Program-made: the position numbers and the translations under genes
Notes under the pieces: generated by a model
The model's input: the letters and a program-made list of their open reading frames with translations, nothing else
Told to the model about the DNA's origin: nothing
Databases searched by the model: none
Assembly (NCBI GenBank): GCA_902565305.1
Contig: CACFEJ010000012.1
Location: forward strand, 1-38,166
Direction of reading: 5' to 3'
DNA from: an uncultured Prochlorococcus sp.
GTDB taxonomy: Bacteria > Cyanobacteriota > Cyanobacteriia > PCC-6307 > Cyanobiaceae
DNA: 38,166 bases
Part shown: positions 35,415 to 38,166 of the stretch, piece by piece
Numbering within the stretch: position 1 is the first letter of the stretch
Layout: each line of letters starts with the position of its first letter

Positions 35415-36108
35415 ATTCAAACTTCAATTTATATTTATTTGTTTTGATAGCATGAATAGAAGGATCACCAACTTTTGAACCATAAGAAGCAACATATTGC
35501 ACTCCACAAATTGATGGTTTCATTGAATTTTCAACTTCCAATATTTCTTCAGAACATTTTTGAAATTTACTAATGGTCTCTACCTGATTAATCCTTGAAG
35601 CACCTGGCTTATGTGCTGTTTGTATAACTAGCTCATCTGCAAAAAAAATATCATTATCTTGGATCTGATTTCTCCCTGTAATTCTTGAATCAATATAAAA
35701 ATCATCTTTTAAATAAGTAATTTGATTATTAATAGATTGAGGATCATTTACAACCTTGATTAAGGTTTCACCAAATATTGCTTTTCCAATAGATTCAGAA
35801 TTTTTTGCACGATTACCAACAATTAAATCTGAATCATTCTTAAAAAAATTTACTTTATAAATAACTGGCTCTTCTGAATCATTAACTATATCTTGAGAAG
35901 TAACAAGCCAATTCCCCTCGAACCATTTAGGATAAATTAAATCCTTAGAAGTATCCGATAATTTAAAATTTGGCAAATATAATTCTGGCCATTGATTTAC
36001 ACGATTTTCCAAAAAGTCTCGTACGTTAGAATCTACTAGTGCAAAAGAACTTTCTAAAAAAATTCCTTGAAACATCAAGCAAAGAATTAATCCAAGAAGA
36101 ATTTTCAT
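35401..36108 (-). CDS. Exported (probably thylakoid lumenal) protein of unknown function
   Basis: A 235-residue protein with a clear N-terminal signal peptide (KILLGLILCLMFQGIFLESSFA, cleavage likely after SFA) and a soluble beta-rich mature part with WPELYLPNFKLSD, DLIYPKWFEGNWLVTS and a C-terminal KTNKYKLKFEFIES. It resembles the cyanobacterial and plant family I remember as DUF6816, some of whose plant members are lumenal. Function unknown. The start at 36108 is needed for the signal peptide and lies one base from the divergent crr7 start. Confidence 0.72.
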   Translation of the reverse strand: MKILLGLILCLMFQGIFLESSFALVDSNVRDFLENRVNQWPELYLPNFKLSDTSKDLIYPKWFEGNWLVTSQDIVNDSEEPVIYKVNFFKNDSDLIVGNRAKNSESIGKAIFGETLIKVVNDPQSINNQITYLKDDFYIDSRITGRNQIQDNDIFFADELVIQTAHKPGASRINQVETISKFQKCSEEILEVENSMKPSICGVQYVASYGSKVGDPSIHAIKTNKYKLKFEFIES

Positions 36109-36109
36109 T

Positions 36110-36367
36110 ATGTCAAATCCACTAATAAGAGCATCAGATCATTATGTATTATTAGAGCCAGATTCAAAAGAAAAAATTGTATCAAAGCAAGAAGCAATTT
36201 TATGGTTGAAGAATTGGCTTAGTAAGACAGAAACACAAACAATATATCAAAATATAGAAGATCCTGATCAGGATTTTTTAGAAGAATTATTGGAAAGCAC
36301 TTATGAATTAGAAATAAAATTAGGATACGTTATCAGATGGTTCGCAGTAAGAATTGAACCAGATTAA
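36110..36367 (+). CDS. crr7: Chlororespiratory reduction protein 7 (CRR7) homologue
   Basis: An 85-residue acidic protein resembling CRR7, named from plants where it is needed for accumulation or assembly of chloroplast NDH. Matching features: DHYVLLEPD at the N-terminus, a central acidic helix, and the ending LGYVIRWFAVRIEPD. ATG at 36110 is the only candidate, so the start codons of this gene and the lumenal-type gene are separated by a single base. The 3' end overlaps the aroK stop by 4 bp. It fits with the other NDH-1 genes in the window. Confidence 0.82.
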   Translation: MSNPLIRASDHYVLLEPDSKEKIVSKQEAILWLKNWLSKTETQTIYQNIEDPDQDFLEELLESTYELEIKLGYVIRWFAVRIEPD

Positions 36368-36921
36368 CTGATTATTTCTTTATGTATTCCATTAATTATT
36401 TTCATAGCAACTTCTTCAATATTTTCTTTTTTTACTTGAATTCTTAAATCTGCTTGAGAATACAAATTTTCTCTAGATTGAAAAATGCTCTTATATAGAT
36501 CATTTAGATTCTTTCCCTGAAGAAGTGGCCTATTTTCAATTTCATTTTTCAATCTTTCAATTGCTATATCTTTGTCGAGATCTATCCAAGCAATTATTCC
36601 CTGTCTTAAGATTCCCCAGTTTTCTGATTTGGTAACTATTCCTCCCCCAGTTGAGATTACTAATGAAGGAATTTTGATAGTTTCTTTAAGGCAGTTTGCT
36701 TCTAATTCGCGGAAATTATCTTCTCCTTCATCCTTAAAAATTTGATTGATAGATTTTTTTGCCAACTTCTCTATTAGTGAATCTAAATCAATGTATTTAT
36801 ACTTCAATAATTCAGCCAACTTCAAACCAGTTTGTGACTTACCAGAACCCATCATTCCTATTAAAAATATGCTTCTGCCCTTAATAGCATGAACTGTTTT
36901 TTCGATAATGGATTGTTCCAT
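36364..36921 (-). CDS. aroK: Shikimate kinase
   Basis: Phosphorylates shikimate at O3 in aromatic amino-acid synthesis. P-loop GMMGSGKS (22-29), YIDLDSLIE with the shikimate-binding Asp, FRELEANCL, VISTGGGIV and the LID arginine in ENRPLLQG. 185 residues, normal. ATG at 36921. Divergent from the PTPS gene across 50 bp; tail-to-tail overlap with crr7. Confidence 0.94.
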   Translation of the reverse strand: MEQSIIEKTVHAIKGRSIFLIGMMGSGKSQTGLKLAELLKYKYIDLDSLIEKLAKKSINQIFKDEGEDNFRELEANCLKETIKIPSLVISTGGGIVTKSENWGILRQGIIAWIDLDKDIAIERLKNEIENRPLLQGKNLNDLYKSIFQSRENLYSQADLRIQVKKENIEEVAMKIINGIHKEIIS

Positions 36922-36971
36922 AAAGACAAAAGCGTATTTAAAACCTTAAGATAGTATTATCGCAGACAGGT

Positions 36972-37898
36972 ATGACTTCTACACAATCCAAACCATCTCA
37001 TGGAAAAGGACGTGAATGCGTCATAACTCGACGTGCCTGCTTTAGTTCTAGTCACCGTTATTGGCTTCCTGAAAAAAGCCCAGAAGAAAATTTATCTCTT
37101 TTTGGAAAGTGCAGTATTGCACCAGGTCATGGTCATAATTATGAACTTATTGTTTCAATGGGTGGAGAACTAGACTCTGATGGAATGGTACTTAATCTTT
37201 CTGATGTAAAACACTCTATTAAAGATAAGGTTACTGGACAATTAGATTTTCGTTTTCTAAATGATGTCTGGCCTGAATTTAATGTTAATAATCAAGAAGG
37301 TATACTTCCCACAACTGAAGCATTAGTTCAGGTCATTTGGAGTCGTCTGAAGGATGATTTACCTCTTACAAGCCTAAGACTTTATGAAAACCCAAATTTA
37401 TGGGCAGATTATTTTGGAAAAAACATGGAAGCATTTTTAACAGTACAAACTCATTTTGCAGCCGCCCATAGACTTGCAAAAGAAGAAATATCCTTTGACG
37501 AAAATAAAAAAATCTATGGGAAATGTGCCAGAGTTAATGGACATGGTCATAACTATCTTGTCGATATAACTGTAAAAGGAGACATTGATAAAAGAACAGG
37601 AATGGTTTGCGACTTATCTGCCCTTCAAGAGATAATTAACGATTTAGTTGTTGAACAACTAGATCATACTTTTCTTAATAAAGACATCGAATTTTTCCAT
37701 AATTGTGTTCCAACTGCTGAAAATATAGCTTTATATATTTCTGATATTCTTAAAAAACCAATACATAATCTTGGTGCAACATTACACAAAATAAGACTCC
37801 AGGAGAGTCCAAATAATGCTGCAGAAATTTATGTTGATCAAAAGTTAACCAATTCGTTGAAGTTGAAATTGGAAAATAGTTTAGTCACGCAAACTTGA
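36972..37898 (+). CDS. Tandem-domain 6-pyruvoyl-tetrahydropterin synthase-like protein
   Basis: Two PTPS/QueD-type domains in one 308-residue chain, where a normal enzyme has one domain of about 120-150 residues. Domain 1 (about 17-145) keeps zinc ligands His28, His53 and His55, Cys47 and Glu139, but its Asp-His pair is Asp92-Phe93. Domain 2 (about 155-290) keeps His166, Cys185, His191, His193, Asp231-His232 and Glu278, so it looks catalytically complete. Both share the block FGKC/YGKC...GHGHNY. The spacing C-X5-HGH is that of true PTPS (7,8-dihydroneopterin triphosphate to 6-pyruvoyl-tetrahydropterin) more than QueD, suggesting a pterin role; 7-deazaguanine synthesis is the alternative. ATG at 36972. 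The RibD-type gene follows with overlap. Confidence 0.87.
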   Translation: MTSTQSKPSHGKGRECVITRRACFSSSHRYWLPEKSPEENLSLFGKCSIAPGHGHNYELIVSMGGELDSDGMVLNLSDVKHSIKDKVTGQLDFRFLNDVWPEFNVNNQEGILPTTEALVQVIWSRLKDDLPLTSLRLYENPNLWADYFGKNMEAFLTVQTHFAAAHRLAKEEISFDENKKIYGKCARVNGHGHNYLVDITVKGDIDKRTGMVCDLSALQEIINDLVVEQLDHTFLNKDIEFFHNCVPTAENIALYISDILKKPIHNLGATLHKIRLQESPNNAAEIYVDQKLTNSLKLKLENSLVTQT

Positions 37899-38166
37899 AT
37901 ATCCCAAGAGTAATAATTGTTATAGCATCAAGTCTTGATGGGAGAATTGCATTTCCTAGAGGTGGAGAATCGCATCTTGGAAGCGATGTAGATAAAAAAA
38001 TATTAAATCAAAACTTATCAATGGTTGACGCCACCATTTTTGGTTTAGGTACTTTAATAGCTCATCAATCAACTTACCTAGTTAAAAATCTCACTGACAA
38101 TGACAAAGTAAATATATCAAAAAGCCAACCAATTTCTATAGTTGCTTCAAATAGCAAAAAATTTAA
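37895..38166 (+). CDS. RibD C-terminal-domain (DHFR-like) reductase, partial
   Basis: The N-terminal 90 codons of a gene running off the window. Sequence RVIIVIASSLDGRIAFPRGGESHLGS, then DATIFGLGTLIAHQ, matches the pyrimidine reductase domain of RibD (RibD_C), a DHFR-like NADPH enzyme of riboflavin synthesis. The deaminase domain is absent at this end, so it is a stand-alone reductase. The start is TTG at 37895, overlapping the stop of the PTPS-type gene (TTGA). Co-location with a pterin enzyme is suggestive but both products start from GTP-derived precursors, so no joint pathway is claimed. Confidence 0.78.
   Translation, partial: MNIPRVIIVIASSLDGRIAFPRGGESHLGSDVDKKILNQNLSMVDATIFGLGTLIAHQSTYLVKNLTDNDKVNISKSQPISIVASNSKKF

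Overview
The window is a gene-dense, AT-rich stretch of core chromosome from a marine picocyanobacterium, most likely a high-light-adapted Prochlorococcus. The reasons are the photosynthesis gene set (NDH-1 subunits NdhD, NdhF, NdhM and NdhO, CRR7, Ycf3, Ycf34, RbcR, the paired regulators RpaA and RpaB, and the Pds/Zds-type carotenoid pathway), the low GC content, the very short spacers, the compact proteins and the frequent non-ATG starts. There is no rRNA, CRISPR array, insertion sequence, integrase or recognisable prophage. Assignments rest on reading the sequence and on remembered protein families; no database search was run.

Layout. (1) 1-5109, minus strand: a candidate zeta-carotene isomerase (NnrU/Z-ISO family), ndhF, ndhD and an incomplete scpA, probably one transcript. 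(2) 5193-9972: rbcR; ndhM overlapping a DUF3172 membrane protein; pds-crtB; and an RRM RNA-binding protein. (3) 10031-12173: CCA-adding enzyme, ycf34 and a TsaB-like gene. (4) 12178-16934, minus strand: rpaB-plsX-fabH-fabD-plsC, a response regulator directly abutting a fatty-acid and phospholipid operon. (5) 17042-23719: radA, ycf3, a copper-type P-type ATPase with tmk and holB, and rpaA. (6) 23720-24900: the only gene-poor part, holding a small acidic protein of unknown function, a 21-bp direct repeat and tRNA-Asn with its terminator. (7) 24903-31234: an orphan ECF-like ATPase, a UPF0367 protein, cysK, a J-domain protein, ndhO, an SDR39U1-type protein, and an iscA / TPR / LpxB-related / small membrane protein operon. 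(8) 31328-38166: crtQ with a START-like (SRPBCC) protein, hemD-rbfA-DUF751, a GST, a lumenal-type protein, crr7, aroK, a double PTPS-domain protein and the start of a RibD-type reductase.

Together the genes cover most of the route from GGPP to lycopene (crtB, pds, candidate Z-ISO, crtQ), parts of the NDH-1 complex, initiation of fatty-acid and phosphatidate synthesis, and the two regulators usually linked to light and redox (RpaB) and clock output (RpaA). Carotenoid desaturation genes lie beside NDH-1 genes at two separate places. I see no complete undescribed multi-gene system. The best leads are the repeat-built N-terminal extension of PlsX, the PTPS tandem with one apparently disabled domain, divergent gene pairs with start codons 1 bp and 10 bp apart, the DUF3172-ndhM coupling, a perfect 22-bp palindrome between ycf3 and the copper pump, and a possible RBS-masking hairpin upstream of the UPF0367 gene.
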